Part shown: one piece after another, positions 12,988-24,675 of the stretch
Position numbering within the stretch: position 1 is the first letter of the stretch
Layout of the letters: every line of letters starts with the position of its first letter
From: Daldinia sp. FL1419
Lineage: Eukaryota > Ascomycota > Sordariomycetes > Xylariales > Hypoxylaceae
Length of the DNA: 64,000 nt
Direction of reading: 5' to 3'
Assembly: GCA_025201765.1 (NCBI GenBank)
Contig: MU623343.1
Span: 1-64,000 of the forward strand
Made by a program: the position numbers and the translations under genes
The notes under the pieces: model-generated
Seen by the model: only the letters and a program-made list of their open reading frames with translations
Told to the model about the DNA's origin: nothing
Database searches by the model: none

Positions 12988-14990
12988 ATGGTAAAGCCAC
13001 GGGTTATATACTGGTTTCGAACAGATCTTAGGCTTCACGATTCTCCTGCTTTGAAAGCTGCTCTAGAGTTGGATCCTAGTGTCCTGTGGCCAATATTTAC
13101 ATGGGATCCTTACTACGTATATCGGGTCAAAGGAGGGGTTAATAGATGGCAATACTTGTAAGCTTTTGGTCCGGAGTAACAAATCTATAAAATTGACTAC
13201 TAATATCACTAGGCTCGATTGTCAGACTGACCTTTCAAAATCCATTCAAAACCTCAACCCCAAATCTAAGCTTTTCATTCTACGTGAAGCCCCGCAAACG
13301 CTGTTCCCCAAACTATTTAAAGCGTGGAATGTAACGCATCTGGTATTTGAAAAGGACACAGATCCTCATGCCCGAGCAAGAGATAGAGCCGTAGTGGCAT
13401 TGGCAGAGAAGGCTGGCGTTGAGGTAATATGCCGACATGGGCGTACGCTGTGGGATAGCGATGAAGTCGTTGCCAATAACGGAGGAAAGCCAACCATGTC
13501 TATAACTCAACTCCAAGTTGCTGGGAGGAAAGTTGGGGAAATACCCCGGCCGATACACACGCCAGAGTCTCTCCCAGACCCGGGAAATATGCCCACAGAC
13601 TTCGAACAGGAGAAGCCGGACCCGGACCCGGACCTCAACGCCCCATACCGAAGCGGGGTCGATAAAACATATTCACATATTTCAGGACCTAGGGGAGACT
13701 TTGCCATTGCGAGTCTCGAAGAGCTTGGGTTCTCAGTCGCAGCTACTACACCACATCGTGGTGGTGAAACAATCGCTCTGAAGCAGCTAGAGAAAATATT
13801 ATTGGACGAGAGATACGCGGCTACTTTCCAAAAACCGGAGACTAGTCCAGCTGCGTTCGAGCCTCAATCAACGACTCTCCTGTCGCCGATGTTACACTTC
13901 GGTGCACTCTCTCCGCGTCTCTTTTATTGGCGAGCACAAGATCTAGTAGAAAGGTATGGCAAGGGAGCATCAACACCCCCAGAAAGCCTGACAGGTCAGC
14001 TATTATTTCGGGATATGTACTTCGCCGCTCAAGCAGCGATAGGATCTCCTTTCGGTGAGTACGTTCCTAAGTAGGTACCTAAGCCTGTGGTGTCATGTAA
14101 GGTATTCATAATTCATGTATGTTTCTGACTTGTGCATTGCAGCCCACACCGCCAATAATGCATATTGCCGGTTTATTCCTTGGCACCTCCCTTCAAAAGT
14201 GGGAGAAACTGAGACAGGTAGCAATGCAATTCGTGGGGAATATCATATTGACTCACCACAAGCAGAAGAATGGTTTCTACGTTGGAAAGCGGGTGTAACT
14301 GGTTTCCCATTTGTTGATGCTCTGATGCGCCAGTTACGCTCCGAAGGCTGGATCCATCATCTTGGACGTCATATGGTAGCTTGCTTCCTTACTAGAGGTG
14401 GGTGCTATGTACATTGGGAACGTGGAGCCGACGTTTTTGAAGAATGGCTGATTGACCACGAACCGGCCAGCAACGCGGGCAACTGGCAATGGGTAAGCTG
14501 TACTGCATTCTACTCCCAGTACTATCGCTGCTATAGCCCCGTGGCGTTCGGGCAGAAGTGGGATAAGAGGGGCGAACTTATAAGAAGATGGGTGCCCGAG
14601 CTAAAGAATTTGGACGAGAAGTTTATATATGAGCCATGGAAAGCCAGCAAAGCAGCGTTAGACGAAGCCGGAGTAAATATCGAAGGAGACGGGCTCCATG
14701 AGAGAGGGGGTGGAACCTATCCATTGCCGATGTTTGATTTTGGACAGAGAAGAAGTGTGTGTATTGCCGCGATGAAAAGGGCATATTCTATCGGGCTGTA
14801 TGGGAATGATGACAGAGTAAGGAATGGGACATGGAAGCGATTGTTTGAGGAAGCTGGTGAAACAGAGATAGAAGGGCCGAGTGTTGACAATCAAGAAAAG
14901 GATAAAAAGAACAGACCGAAGCGTGAGAGTCAAGATGGTGTAGCTAAGGAAGGACCAATGGATAGGTTTACTAAGAAAGTGAAAAGATGA
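12988..14990 (+). CDS. Cryptochrome/(6-4) photolyase-family flavoprotein
   Basis: Exons 12988-13157, 13213-14054 and 14143-14990 give 619 aa; introns are 55 and 88 bp. The N-terminus (VIYWFRTDLRLHDSPAL) is the photolyase alpha/beta antenna domain, and the FAD domain fills the C-terminal half. WIHHLGRH (407-414) carries the HxxxH pair (H410, H414) that matches the two catalytic histidines of (6-4) photolyases, and SNAGNWQW (447-454) is the flavin-proximal motif. The family repairs UV (6-4) photoproducts with blue light or acts as a photoreceptor; the retained histidines favour repair, but dual roles are known in fungi. The tail (about 585-619) is Lys/Arg-rich (KDKKNRPKR) and could be a nuclear localisation signal. 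There is no CRY-DASH-like or long plant-type extension. Intron 1 falls between RWQY and LLDCQTD; no in-frame ATG lies upstream. Confidence 0.93.
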
Positions 14991-15936
14991 AGTCAGTCAT
15001 GCTTAACTCTATCTATGTTCAAGTCACTTTGCATCAAATGAGATTGCCTATGTTAGGTACCTATGTGATACAAAGAGTAGGTGTCTGGTGAGTTTAAAAG
15101 ATACGTGGTATGTCTTCTACCTACATGACATTTGTAGATGTACTAAGGCATTTGTTATTACCTGGAGGTAGTTAGTAATTTTATATATATTGTACCTAAT
15201 CTCCTTTGGTACCTACATGTACCGACCTATAATGTATGGTCAATTCCTTAGGAGACTTGCCAATCTCTCGTACCTGCACCCAAGAGGTAGTTACCTCCTC
15301 GTGGGCAGTGACTGATTCAAAACCTTATACAAAGTGTGTTGTTAGTTGCGACTCTGGCCTCCTAGGAAAGTTCCACTAACATTTTTGCGTTGTTATACTT
15401 CCAATAGCTATGTAACTTCCACGCAAGGTTCCTGATCACCCAAGAGTTTGTCATAGCACTTGCCAAAAAAGGAATATTAAAAGGGCGACGATTGTCGTGT
15501 ATGTGATGCTTAGTTTTTAAATTAACATCTTGTAGCTAGCATATAATTTAGTTAATAAATAATAATTTATTATCTATTGTTAAAAGAACATCGCCATCCT
15601 TCTACAAAAGTACCGTTCCCGACGTACGTCTCTTGGACACTGCGCCGGCCTCGTATTAAGCAGAACTTATATTTATTCATTTCACCATTGGCACAAAGCC
15701 TTTGCTTCGTCGCGGATACTTCCCGGTATTGTTATTGCAAATCGCTTTTACGGTAACTTACCCTCTCATAACACCGGCATTTCGTGATGGCAACTAAACA
15801 ACTCAGGGGCAACTAAACAATTCAGCAACTTCGCAGCTTATTTTGCCGCAAAGCCAAACAACGAAATTCAGACAATACTGCATTGTACGATAGAAAAACT
15901 AGTCGTAGCCGGCAGCATCAACAAGGACGGAACACC
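14991..15936. other. intergenic region, A+T-rich
   Basis: About 950 bp with photolyase 3' sequence and the next gene's promoter. It holds an A/T-rich palindromic patch near 15550-15575 and no ORF of note. Confidence 0.6.
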
Positions 15937-16524
15937 ATGTCGACCCCGTCCTTCACCACGAAGTATACTACGAAGCATTACCCCCATTACAACGATGGTC
16001 CTGCATTAGCTTTGCAGCAGGCGATGCATCCTAAGGCCGTAGTATCGCCCAATATCTACCAACACAGGACTTTTACATACCATTCGGATGTACGACCTGC
16101 TTCCACTAACGAAATCTTCGTCCTAGCCTTGGGAACATGTTTCCTAATTCTACTTATGGTATCGCTTCTCTTACTAGGTACGAACATCGGTATCAAATCC
16201 TTGGTTACGAAAAGAGGCGAAGCAACTCGAAATATGGATCTAGAGCATTGCTGTGTACCAGAAGAACGACCTCCCAAAGAAAGCAGGTCATTTTTATCCA
16301 ATCTGAGAAAAATGCCAGCGGAAGAGTTCATTAAATCGGTGTGCCGCAAGAGCACAGATCTTGTTACTAGCATTGAGAGAGATGCGGGCGAGCTTAGGAG
16401 AATGTCACGTCCCCTACGTGGAGTGGACGAGGCGAATCTTGGCAACGGAGAAAGTTTTGCAGGCACGATTAGGAGCTCTTTTTTACGCAGACCGTGTCGG
16501 ACAGCGGATGTGATGTCTGTCTAG
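15937..16524 (+). CDS. Hypothetical single-pass membrane protein
   Basis: An intronless frame encodes 195 aa from an ATG with good context (aacaccATGtc). Residues 1-55 are polar and rich in Tyr, His, Thr and Pro. A single strong hydrophobic segment spans about 60-81 (FVLALGTCFLILLMVSLLLLG), and the remaining 110 residues are charged and basic, with several Ser/Arg clusters that could be kinase sites. There is no cleavable signal peptide, so a signal-anchor topology is inferred. I do not recognise the family. It lies same-strand, 946 bp downstream of the photolyase, and tail-to-tail with MIC10. Coding status is supported by frame length, start context and the coherent TM segment, not by homology. 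Confidence 0.65.
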   Translation: MSTPSFTTKYTTKHYPHYNDGPALALQQAMHPKAVVSPNIYQHRTFTYHSDVRPASTNEIFVLALGTCFLILLMVSLLLLGTNIGIKSLVTKRGEATRNMDLEHCCVPEERPPKESRSFLSNLRKMPAEEFIKSVCRKSTDLVTSIERDAGELRRMSRPLRGVDEANLGNGESFAGTIRSSFLRRPCRTADVMSV

Positions 16525-16981
16525 AGGAGGAGCTGAAGGTGCGACATAGGACGAGTCGTCGTATGATACTACGCCTGTTTCAGGGGTCGGTGGACGTCGA
16601 AGAGCTCTGAGGAACTGTTAATGGTAGCAATAACGACGAGTACATTTTGGATGCACAGGGCGGGGGCTTGGTTGTAGAATAGTGCTCCTACAGCCTGCCA
16701 GGGTTCCCAAATCATTCATTATATACGTCCCCCCCCTAAATCTTTTTGATATAGGTACAGAGCACCCCGGAAGATTATGCGTCTAACCCACTGCTATGTT
16801 TTCATGCGCTTCAAAGTAAGTTTCTCTTTTTCCGTTTGAATGAGGCTGTTCCAATTACGCCCATATAGGGGCGGCTAGGTCGTCTATTGGGTGTTGTTTC
16901 TGTTGTACAGGTGTAGTATTGCTCGCGAATGTACTTTTCGTCGAGATGATGCCCTTTGGAAGCTACCATTTAGCTTTTACT
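16525..16981. other. convergent intergenic region (3' ends of two genes)
   Basis: 457 bp between the membrane-protein stop and the MIC10 stop; expected to hold both terminators. No ORF. Confidence 0.6.
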
Positions 16982-17326
16982 TTATGCTTTCCTCTTTAAT
17001 TCTTGGGATGCTTGCTTCAAACTCCAGTTGCACTCCTCGTAGGCCCTACCGGCGCCAAAACCTACACCCACAAATGCAGGCCAAGCTCTTCGTCGGAATA
17101 AGAGAACTGAGAAGACGACACCGAATCCAAGACCGAGCGACGATTTTATGAGCATGTTGGAAATGCAGCGGTCCCACTACGATGCTCCCGTATTAGCAAA
17201 ACTTATGCGATGACGGTATATAGGTTGAGATTAAGGGTAGTAGTGTTATACCTTTTCGTTCAAAAGTGCCTCGCTCACGGGCCTAGAGACCGTGCTAGGC
17301 GGCGCGGGGACCGAGCTGTCGGACAT
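16982..17326 (-). CDS. MIC10: MICOS subunit Mic10 (MINOS1 family)
   Basis: Two minus-strand exons, 17326-17252 and 17176-16982, joined across a 75-bp intron (GTATAA...GTAG), give 89 aa. Exon 1 ends with SEALLNEK and exon 2 continues WDRCISNMLIKSS, the Mic10 signature. Two short transmembrane segments follow, each with a glycine motif: GLGFG in the first and GVGFGAG in the second, joined by a basic RRR loop, as in the family's hairpin topology. Mic10 oligomerises through these glycines and bends the mitochondrial inner membrane at crista junctions. Length fits (yeast 97 aa, human 78 aa). The tail (ECNWSLKQASQELKRKA) is short and charged. The gene is easily missed because neither exon alone is a long frame. 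It is divergent from URB2. Confidence 0.93.
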
Positions 17327-17727
17327 GTTGATGAGGACTTGAGGACTATGATAATAATAAATTAGCTTCAATAAAAGAATTGAAATATTTGGGGAGTTCG
17401 TACGTTCGAAATTGTGTATTTCTTGAAGGTTCGGCTGAGCTTCGTCGTTAGCTTGTCGTTATTTCGATAATATTCTCTTTCGGCACAAGAGCAATCAGGT
17501 CATTGACGCAGCTTGATCGGCTTGAGTTCCCTGGTACCCGAAGGCGGTAAATACAGTTTAATTCCTCTTTAGGTTAGTGCATACCATAGTACGGCAGAAT
17601 CTATAATATTTGGGACATCGCGGGGAGCTCCACAAAAAAAGTTGAAAGCTTTCAACTCGCGACAAGCCGACTTCCTATACTATAGCATTTCCACGCCTGG
17701 CAATGCCCGTAGTGGTTCAATTCCAAG
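17327..17727. promoter_or_regulatory. shared divergent promoter MIC10 / URB2
   Basis: 401 bp separate the two start codons, so both promoters and 5' UTRs must lie here. I see no clear TATA box. An exact inverted pair GAAAGCTTTC is at about 17644-17653 and could be a factor site, but this is speculative. Confidence 0.6.
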
Positions 17728-20700
17728 ATGGAGGTGGATAGCTATTTAGGTGTAGGTTCAAATAACACCCTGTGTGCTTTTATATACTAAATGCATCATA
17801 CAATTGGAACTAATCTATAATATCTAGTCGCGCCGACTTGCTCTAATCAAAGCTGTAAGGTCCCTCGACGAAGATGCAACGATTGCGCTACCCGATAAAA
17901 TCCAAAAGCTCTGGGCTTTACTTTCGGCGACGAAGAGTGCGAGATTCCATGGTACAGAAGAAAATATATTACGATGGCTATTTAAGCATATGAACGGCAA
18001 GACTGAGGACGCCGAACAAGTCCGACGATACCCTCTCACTTGGTCCCTCCTAAGCCACATATTTCCTAAGATCCCACTACAAACACTCGGAAGATCGCTC
18101 GCCTCCCTTCGCTTTGTCTCCGTCTTGCATCAAACCGTAGGCGACATCACTACGGCTCGAAAATCACCCGTGCCCCCAACGCAGGCGAATGGAGTTGCCC
18201 CAGACAAAACGAAAAAGAGGAAGAGAGACGAGGAGTTTCCTTCTAATATTGAAGAACTTCGTACTCCCCAAGGTTGTATAAAGTCTGCCATTGAATTATT
18301 TAGGGCGTTGGGCAGTCTCTTTGATCAGGGGGCTCATGGCACGGGTCCAAATACTCCAGAGCGAAGAGTTGGAGCTGAGCATATCCAATCACTCTTTTCT
18401 TCATCAAACGAAGAAACTAGAGACATTGCTGCAGGATTACTTCTCACCTGCGATCGCTCATTAAGTATCATTGAAAATGGTCTTTCCGGGGACCAAGAGC
18501 CTTGGATCAGGATCATCGCTACTCTTTGGAATCTCCGTGTGCATAATAAGGATGATAGCCTTGAGTTTGCTAGGCATATGTACGTGCCCGCATGCTCTAT
18601 TCTAACGAGGCTACGTGGTCTTGCCGGGGTGGCACCTATACCAGTGGCCAATGATGGGGTTAAGAGACTCTGGATGCGACACCTTGAGAGATGCTTGAGC
18701 GCATACTTCGTTCGCCCTACAAGACATACATTCGTAACGGATGAAGACGTTGGGGTTCTAGAGACCGCTCTAAATTTAGCAAAGAGGAACTTGGGCGGCT
18801 CCGCTATTGTTACATGGGATATAGCGGCGAGAACGCCTCGAGACTCGAGCAATCCAAAGTCTAAATCCGAGCACTCGTCGTGGGCCCAAACAGTTTTTAC
18901 GATCTTGCTCAACGCAATCCAGCCTTTAGAACTTTCGTTGCGAAACCAAGTTATCATTGAGCTGTTGGACACCGCTATCCAAACCAACTCTGTTCCAAGC
19001 ACTGCGGCTCTGCGCACCGTTTGCCAAGAACATGCGCTCAGAGCGGATGAAGCCGATTGGAAACTCATTTCTAAGGCTCTTGCCTGTGATGCCGACGTCT
19101 TTCTTACCGATGATTCGCTAATTGAAAGCGTTTTCAGCAGAATAAGCTCCCTTTCAAGCAACGATCTTATCACGAGAGAAACTGTAGTCAATGAGGTTAT
19201 TCTTCCCCTGGAAGATGCGTTCGCAAAAGCGCGAAACTTCTCGGGCTTTATTCAGAAATGGTACGAATGCCTCAGTAAAAATGCTACAGAGTCATTGGAA
19301 CAGTCGATATGGGTTGATACTGGAATCCGACAACATTTGGCTAGGATTCTACAAAGCACGTTAACTAGTACACAGTTACGCCGTGTCTTGGAGCGTCTGG
19401 ATTCGTTAGATGCTCCTAATGGCGCACTTTTAGTCGTCCTTGATGGCATCTCAGCGGGAGTAACCAAAGACGACTTCATTAGGGCCGTCGATTCGAAAAT
19501 TTTCTCTGCACTCTTTGAAGACAATTCTTACAAGAATATTCCGTCTTCGGTTTTATCGTTGAGATGGCGCATTGCCAGCCGGGTGGTTGCTTGGGAGACA
19601 TCAGAGGAAGTGGATCGACTTTGGGTTGAATTAAAATCGACTCTTAAACGCATCCTAAAGAAAGGAGTTCTATCTGATCCTGAAACCTTTGAAGCTTTTT
19701 GTTGCTGCCATAGCATTTGGCTGGCCAATCACCCAGAAGGCAATCATTACGCAGAGTTGGCTAAACTGACTCTTTCATTTCTTGAACGAGTAACCACCGA
19801 TATGAAAACCAATCTCATTCCGTCTGTATCTCGGCCCTATAGAGACTACGTGTTTCGGTTCTTACCAAGGCTCGCCGATATACCAAAAAGCGAAGCTACC
19901 GGCCTCCGCGAGCTCATTATAGATATGTTTTGCCAGACCGAACGACATTACATAGTCGGAAAGGGCGAGTCGCATTTCGAAGTTTTACGGCCCCTCTTAC
20001 AAAATTTCGATTGCGAGGATGATGAAGCGTTAATTGACGCTATTATTTCAAAACCACTTGATGGCCTTGATAATACGGAAGAGCAGTCAGGTTGGATTCA
20101 ACCGCGGGGTCTCTCAATGCTTTTAGTCCTACTAGACTTTCCACGCGAAGCTTTAACTAAAGGACGCCGAAAGCGCATTATGACTTCATGGAAAAGTTGG
20201 AGGTCAAAAATAGCCAATCATGCGTCTCAAGATTTACTATATACAGTGACTGTACTTAGGCTGTTGGTCAGGGTAATGCAGCAACCAACGTTTTACGAAG
20301 TAAGTCACTATTATCAAACGTGTAAACAGATATTAACCACTTGTTAGGATATGAAATTTGACGATCTTGTTTATATATCTTCCAACATGTGGAAATATGA
20401 AAGTGTTGTTGTTGCTCTGATCGAGAAGCTTATCCACCTGACGTTACGGTTAGTAGTGATGCATATTCTCTTGGATTTCTATCCGTCTAATTTTCCTTTA
20501 GACAAATGGTTGCTAGCGCCGACGGGCCCTCGCTAGCTTATTTGACCGAAGCGTCAAATTTCGTTAATAGTCTTGAGCCAAAGGCGTCGAAATACACAGC
20601 TACTCAAATGCTTCTAGTGAAGGGCATAGCCTCCGCATTGCATGATTCTTCAAACAAGTCATATAATTCTAGTATTAACGCAGAGGCCGTTACGCGAAAA

Positions 20701-22033
20701 CTGGGACAAATGGTACAAACCAACTTAACCAACTTGGCATCTAAGAGCAAACAAGTAGAATTGTCTACGGAGGATGAATCCGCGATGCTTTTACTTTCTA
20801 TAACACTAAGCGGGGCAACTTGTGTTGCTGATTTTTCTGAAGAAAGGCGGATTGGGCTTACAGATAAGACCATCCAACAATTGGAAAGCACAAGTACAAC
20901 TTATATGTCCAAGAAAATCCACGTTGGTTGGAAGCTACGGGCGTTCCTCTTTAGAAACCATCCGGATCGATACGATTTGGGAGACTTGCTTACACAGCTG
21001 GAACAAGAATCTACGATGGTTGACGAAGATCTCGTGTATGATTTGGTCGATTCCTTCGTGAAAACCCGAAGCCAGCCCACAAGGGATCAGTTGCTGAGCG
21101 AACTAATCGGTGGTGGGAAACTGACCGGTGGCGCTATCGGACCCCTCTTAGCTGTTCGGAGGCTTGCTGAGCTGCGTCAAAGTGGGTTTCCTCCAATAAA
21201 TGTTATCAAGATTTATATCTAACGCCATTTTAGGTTCTGCTGCCTCGCCTCCGGGGGTTGAAACCCAAGATGCTATTGACCTTGGTGTCGTACATGAGCG
21301 ACTCGCCTCTCTATTGAGCCAAGCGGAATCGCTCCACCACTTCAAGCAATTATCTGAGGTCTTGTTGCTACTACTTGATAAGCACGCCAACTCGATGAGC
21401 CAATTCAATATCGAGACAACACTAAGTAGCGTCGTCCACGTGTGCTCACGGACGGGTCCTAAAATACAAGGCCCTAAAGCAGCAGGAGAGATTTACGACA
21501 AATTATACCGACTAGTGGCTCTTATACTTAAACGGCACCGGCTTCGCCTGACGGGACACTTCCCAATTCTGCTCGCCGCATTACGCGCACTCCTTGCTAC
21601 ATTATTGGCTGATCCTAGTTTCGATGAGGCAGATGTACCATCCTCGCAAGCCCGTCCACCGTGGCTTGGGTCTCGCCTGCAGTCAAGACATGCAGAACGG
21701 TTTACTCGTCTCCTCACGCTTATATGCGAGCCAAGTGCGGCATCGGTAGCTCGCGCGCGGTCGAGCGAATTGGATTCTGCCACAGATGTCGCGAAACGGA
21801 CAGCGGGACAAGACATGTTTACTATACTGGAGCTCTATATCAAACTACAACTCGAGATGACCGTACCGCGAGATATCCGAAAGGCTCTTGAGCCGGGCGT
21901 CTACTCTATCCTCGACATCACACCCCAAGGATGCAGGAGGGTATTGAACGAATCGCTAGATGCAAATGGGCGCGCCGTCTTTAGGGAGATGTTTGCGAAT
22001 TACAAAAAATTTGGGAAGTGGACTGGTGTTTAA
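17728..22033 (+). CDS. URB2: Nucleolar 60S ribosome biogenesis protein Urb2/Npa2
   Basis: Five exons: 17728-17751, 17828-20299, 20348-20448, 20502-21181 and 21234-22033, encoding 1358 aa. The protein is all-helical, and its C-terminal 200 residues (ILELYIKLQLEMTV..., QGCRRVLNE...) match the Urb2/Npa2 domain. By family knowledge it works with Npa1/Urb1 and Dbp6 in early pre-60S particles in the nucleolus. A Lys-rich stretch near 127 (KTKKRKRDEE) could be a nuclear signal. The first exon (MEVDSYLG, 24 bp) is inferred: the frame is open upstream of the internal ATG at 17990 with conserved-looking sequence to an acceptor at 17827, and donor GTAGGT gives the only phase-matched short exon with an ATG. 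The last intron (21182-21233) uses GTGGGT...CTAAC...TTTTAG; without it the frame is broken. It is divergent from MIC10. Confidence 0.87.
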
Positions 22034-22905
22034 ACCAAGTCTCGCCTTCTTCAGTGTATATCATTGGCGTGGTCAGCTACTACAGATACCCCTTCACACC
22101 ATCACTCCCAACATAGAATTAAATAGTCAAGATATATACCCGTGGGCGGAGTAAGACACCAGGAAGCTACAACGCAACCATAGACTAATATGCTTACCTG
22201 TATTATTGGATATATCTAACCACCTCGCGCGAAGGGCTGCTATAGCGCTGCAGCATAACGCTCGCCGCGTAAGCATACAATCTTAAAGTCCTGGGAGGGA
22301 AATCCAGCTCATGACTCCTACCCAACCAAGGTCATCACCCCCGGAGATGACATGACAGAAGCCCATTTATAATTATTTAGTCAATCGTAACACGTACCAC
22401 AACTTAGGGGTAGGTAACGTCATTGCTGCGGGTAGTTATCCGCTTAGCAATGTTGGTCATAGTTTAGTTATCGAGCACGAGGCATGTGAGTCCCGCCGGG
22501 AGACGATGTTAGTGCAATGCGGCTTATCATTGCGCCATAGGGATGGATTTATGCGTCCGTATATGTATGCAGTTCAAAGCACATGCCGTAGATATGAAGG
22601 TATACCAGTGTAGGACCCGTTAGTCTGGAGACGTCCACACCGAGACCCGGAACGGGACTACTGCAACCAAGCCGAGGCGGACCGGCGGCCTCTTAGTGGA
22701 TCGATTTTTCCAGCCTTATAGCTCTGTCTTGCAGGCATTTCACTCCGCCATCGCACCGTAATTACCTACGTCGACCAATCTATTAACGAAACTAGCATTT
22801 CGGTTAGTCAAGATGAACGCATCTCCATTTGTCGGATTCCGACTTTTTGCTGGCTTCGTACTCGGACGACTGCTTAGCCCGTGGAGAAGGGATACCTTGG
22901 GTACC

Positions 22906-22915
22906 TACCTAGGTA
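22906..22915. repeat. TACCTAGGTA palindrome, copy 2
   Basis: Perfect copy of the intergenic 10-bp palindrome, extended here by flanking CTACC and GGA. Confidence 0.9.
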
Positions 22916-23889
22916 GGACCGTAGGACTAGGTAGCATGGTTCATCGTCAGCTTCGTGGTCTGATCCCAACTGATTCCAAAGTAAGCCGAGAGGTTTATTA
23001 GAAGGGATAGCTTGGGACCAATTAAATGCCAAAATTTGATAACTACCACGATTATGCTCGGGTTAAGTTATCTCGTCTCACCCGAATAAATTGCACAAGA
23101 GTCATTGCGAGATCCGAAGGGGTCCGGAGAGCTCGCCGAGGCCATGGCGAACTAGAGCGATCGCCAAGGGCGCGATGTCCAGGGGAGGACCCTGTCTCGT
23201 CTAGTATAGTTCCTGTCCACCTACCTCTTCTCGCGACGCGCCGAAAAACTCGCTTGCGCAGGCCGAACTACTAGTTTCGACTTTTTGTATAAGAGCCGGG
23301 CCGATTCGTGTTGTCCGGACGGGCCAAGGAGAACGATGCCGGCGCGTGGCAAAGAGGGTACCGGGCCTATATCGCGAAAGCTTAGATTGATTTTTATTTT
23401 TATTTTTTCCTACTAGTATATTAGTATATCGTCGCTTAAGCGGAACCTCCCTTCTCGGCGACGAGTCTACCGAAGGGAGAACTTGATATGCCCAATACAG
23501 TATAGCAGCTAGCACTCGCGGGTCACCTCGACACGTGGCGGATAGCCCAACCGAGTCTAGGTTTGAGTCTAGGTTAGACGAAACGTTGCAGACTTATATA
23601 CCGAGATCCTTGGTTGATGGCGAGAAAGCTCGCGGGACCTACTAGTTTGAGGATAAGATCGGCAAGTTCCTCAGTTCGTGTATGTTGGGCGCGTCTACAT
23701 AGCAGATGATATCAGCCCGGCATTCCGACCAGTTATTTTACGATAGTGTATTGGTTTAGTATTGGTCTTGGGTCTTGGGTCTTGGGTATTGGGTTCTACG
23801 CCAGCGCCAGCATCGGCTGTATTACTAGCTGCGCCCTTGTGCTTTTGCGAACCACCTCGCCGACCCATCCAGCCATCATCGTCAGGTTG

Positions 23890-23920
23890 GTGGTAGCTAG
23901 GTGGTAGCTAGGTGGTAGCA
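23890..23920. repeat. GGTGGTAGCTA tandem repeat
   Basis: About three direct copies of an 11-bp unit in intergenic DNA. Confidence 0.8.
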
Positions 23921-24022
23921 GTCGGCAATAAGGGACGGACAAATCAGAAGGCAAAGTACGTAAACATGGCTTTACCGAGCCCTATGTTCGTTTCTTTCCC
24001 CCGGGTGTGATTCCCCATCTTC

Positions 24023-24058
24023 CATCACCCATCACCCATCCCCCATCCCCCATCCCCC
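24023..24058. repeat. CCCATC(A/C) tandem array
   Basis: Five or six imperfect 7-bp copies, ending in a C-rich run. No coding role apparent. Confidence 0.8.
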
Positions 24059-24675
24059 GGAAGGACGAGGGAGGACGTGAGCAAGATATGTCTTTCCGGG
24101 TTGCTTCGGTGTTCAAAAGCTGTCTCGCAATTGTCAAGCAGGAGAGCAACCACCAGATCAGAGTGGCTTGAGTGGACAGGAGAGGTGCTTTCGGGGCAAT
24201 GCCGCGGCAAATCCGTGCCGTTTACAGTGTAGCCCACATCACGCCTCGGTCGCCCTACACGGCTTAGGCCGTACTTGGCGTCACCCGAACATCGCATGTG
24301 GGCCAATTATACATCCAGTCCCTGATTGCACATTGCTCCCACCGGCTGCCTAATTGGGAGAATTCTCCCTAGAACCGTGAGAAGTGCTAACGAAGAAAAA
24401 GAGAGAGAAAAAAGAAAAATAGAGGTTCGGTGATAGACCCGGTATAACAGATGGTATATTTGCTCCTATTAGGTTCATAATGGACTAGTATTATCATCTT
24501 GTGCTGTTGATCTAATATCAGTGTTGATTATTTTTTATTTTTTATTTTTATTTTTTTCTAGCTTTTCCTTTTATTTTTATTTTCATTTTTTTGCCCTCTT
24601 TTCTTTTCTTCCTGGCTTTTTTTTGTTTAATTAATCGTGTAAGTTTCAGATGTAGCTACGCCTTCTTTGCCTGGC

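Larger units (their letters stand above)
22034..24675. other. gene-free region with simple repeats
   Basis: 2.6 kb with no convincing ORF. It holds TACCTAGGTA (22906-22915), TTGGGTC repeats (23762-23790), GGTGGTAGCTA repeats (23890-23920), a CCCATCA/CCCATCC array (24023-24058) and T/A-rich tracts (24525-24615) just before the DUF4419 gene. Confidence 0.6.

Noticed and set aside
17713..17724. Perfect B-box-like GGTTCAATTCC
   Set aside because: Flanks do not pair as a T stem and no A box lies upstream; it is in the URB2 leader.
18334..19191. 285-aa minus-strand ORF inside URB2
   Set aside because: Antisense shadow; the plus-strand frame is continuous with the family.
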